Shown here: positions 61,962 through 64,000 of the stretch, piece after piece
Position numbering within the stretch: position 1 is the stretch's first letter
Layout: every line of letters starts with the position of its first letter
From: Pithys albifrons albifrons
Lineage: Eukaryota > Chordata > Aves > Passeriformes > Thamnophilidae
DNA: 64,000 bases
Assembly (NCBI RefSeq): GCF_047495875.1
Contig: NC_092472.1
Coordinates: 3,418,349-3,482,348 of the forward strand
Direction of reading: 5' to 3'
Notes under the pieces: model-generated
The model's database searches: none
Seen by the model: the letters and a program-made list of their open reading frames with translations, nothing else
Told to the model about the DNA's origin: nothing
Made by a program: the position numbers and the translations under genes

Positions 61962-63404
61962 CACTCCCTTAATGTGTTTTTAGTGACACTGTGAAACTAG
62001 TGCCCCACACGAAGCTTCATACAGCCTACTCATTCAAGAATCTCCATCCATTTTGGGGTAATTGCCCTTCAAAGCTTACAAGCCTCTAAAGGTTTGAGCC
62101 AAATTTCCTTCTATAAAAGATTAAAAAGTAATTCTTGTCCTTGTCCAGCCAAAACACATACCCAAACTTGGAAGACACAAATAGAGGGCAATGATGAAGG
62201 AAATACTCAATTAACCTAAGCATTCATTACACCATTTTCTCCATGGGTATATTTTTAATGATTGGGTTTTTGCTTAGCAATTGATCTAAAATGCAAGCAC
62301 ATTATGACCCAAACATGTATTTTTAATATACTTTTCTCCTAGCAAATTAAACAGTACTTGCTAAATATTCACATGCCCCTACCATTTCCATCCTCATTTG
62401 ACAGACTCTTCTTTTCTCAGTCACACATATGACATTTTGCAATATCTCTGACAAATTCTGGCTGTCCTTTCTGAACACAGGTGGCAAACTCAGCACTTGC
62501 CATTCCTTGTATGATGTTGTCAATACTCCCCCAGAACCACCACAAATACCTCAACCAATGCATCCCCCAATACTTTTTTTATTGATGGAACCACCTGAGC
62601 AGCTGGTAAGTCATGCTGTAATCCTTGTGTTTTCTTCCTTGGCCACAGCCCATTCATGAAACTCCACTTGTATTAAAATAAACTATTTAAATTCTAGCCA
62701 AAAATATTATTGCATAGTTAAGGGATATCAGGACCTCTCCTGCTTGGTCACTGGAACCCAGCCCAATGCCCCCAGGGAACGGGGTCTCTGCCCAGGCTGA
62801 GATGCAGCTGCTGCTCCCTCATTTGCTGGTTCAACAAGCAGCAAAGCTGAGCACGTGTCCCAGTGACACAGAGAGATACACACGTGACAGTGACATGGTC
62901 AGTCACACAGACTGACACAGCCAAGGTGCTGCCTTCCACCACCCATGTACAGGACTCCCATTTCTAAACCTTCAGTACTGAAATTCTGGACCCTCCCTCT
63001 CCCTGCACTCTGGTCCTGCGCTGGGCACTGTGTTTTGTTCTTTTTCCTCCCAGTCCATCTCAGTTCCAGCCCCAACTTTGATCTGGGACACGTCTTACAA
63101 CTGCAATTACTGGAAGGTCCTGCGAGCTCTTGGCTGAAGGAGGGCTCGATGCTGGCAGGACTCAGAGGGAACTGAGCTTTCCAGCTCTTGTGGTTATCTA
63201 CCAAGCAGAGTGAACAATAATTTCTCAAAAGCTTGTAACTCAGCCAACCTTAGCAGCTCTTAATGGCTATCAAACATGGCACAAAGACCACTTCATAACA
63301 AATAACAAGTCCTTCTTTCAAAACATACTTCAGGAAGGCTTTTAAAGGAAAGATCAGACACATTAAAGGAAAGGTCAGACATTCTGCATCAAAAGCAGTG
63401 TGGG

Positions 63405-63873
63405 CAGCAGGTCAAGGGAGGGGATTCTGCCCTTCTTCTTTGCTCTGATGAGGCCTCACCTGCAGAGCTGCCTTCAGTTCTGGGGTCCCCAGCAAAGGAA
63501 GGACATGGAATTGTTGGAGTGAGTCCAGAGGAGGCACCAAGATGATCAGAGGAAAAGAGCAGCTCAGGCATAAGGAAAGGCTGAGAGAATTGAGACTGGG
63601 GAAGAGAAGGCTTTGGGGTGGCCTAATTGTGGCCTCCCAGTGCCTGAGGGGAACTTACAGGAAAGAAGGAGAGAGACTATTTACAAGAGTCCACAGTGAT
63701 AGGACAAGGGGAATGGCTTCCCACTGACAGAGGGCAGAGTTAGATTAGATATTAAGAAAAAAATTCATCCCTGTGAGAGTGGTGAAGCCCTGGCACAGGT
63801 TGCCCAGAGAAGCTGTGGCTGCCCCATCCTTGAAAGTGTTCAAGGCCTGGTTGGATGGGGCTTTGATGGGGAT
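63405..63873 (+). mobile_element. CR1 LINE fragment lacking its 3' end
   Basis: From GGGGATTCTGCCCTTCTTCT through TCTGGGGTCCCCAGCAAAGG, GTGATAGGACAAGGGGAATG and GGTGAAGCCCTGGCACAGGT to GTTGGATGGGGCTTTGATGG. It then breaks into G/T-rich sequence instead of the normal tail. About 470 bp, the copy reaching furthest into the 5' part in this window. Confidence 0.92.
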
Positions 63874-64000
63874 TTGGGGGCAGGGGGAGAGCTTGGGGTT
63901 TGGGTGTTTTTTGTGGGTTTCTGTGATCTGGTTTTGTTGGGTTTTTTTTCCCCAATGAAGTTTAATTCCAACAATGTCAGTTTTCCAAGTTTTCCAAGAA

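Larger units (their letters stand above)
58626..63404. other. Spacer upstream of alpha-C2, no gene seen
   Basis: Contains only the AAAC microsatellite at 59534 and a 50-bp CR1 tail at 61911. No cadherin or other coding signature. Confidence 0.6.

Overview
The window looks like vertebrate nuclear DNA from a bird. The evidence is many 3'-end fragments of CR1 retrotransposons, the dominant avian interspersed repeat, together with a clustered-protocadherin gene. A songbird is plausible, but I cannot prove it from sequence alone. Apart from one GC-rich island the DNA is AT-rich intron or spacer. No tRNA, rRNA, CRISPR or bacterial-type feature was seen.

One gene is supported: the 3' part of the protocadherin-alpha cluster, on the minus strand. 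Three exons are recognisable. The large variable exon of the last alpha isoform, alpha-C2 (PCDHAC2-like), spans 45236-47722. It encodes a signal peptide, six cadherin repeats, one membrane segment and the proximal cytoplasmic tail, and ends at a clean GT splice donor. The small constant exon 1 (36991-37049, 59 bp) and constant exon 2 (34759-34847, 89 bp) follow. Their splice phases (0, 2, 1) fit each other exactly. Constant exon 3, with the lysine-rich C-terminus, was not found and probably lies beyond coordinate 1. A CpG island with promoter-like features covers the start of the variable exon and its upstream flank (about 47330-48330).

Layout: 1-34758 is the intron downstream of constant exon 2, with ten clear CR1 fragments and many AT-rich stretches. 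34848-36990 and 37050-45235 are the two short introns. 45236-48434 is the variable exon and its promoter. 48435-64000 is spacer upstream of alpha-C2, where alpha-C1 would lie further on. That spacer holds four CR1 fragments, an AAAC microsatellite and a striking 503-bp element at 57024-57526 with near-perfect 67-bp terminal inverted repeats.

The variable exon supplies the adhesive ectodomain and membrane anchor. Constant exons 1 and 2 supply the start of the cytoplasmic domain shared by all alpha isoforms. About 26 kb around the exons (30.9-56.8 kb) has no clear CR1 insertion, in contrast to the flanks.
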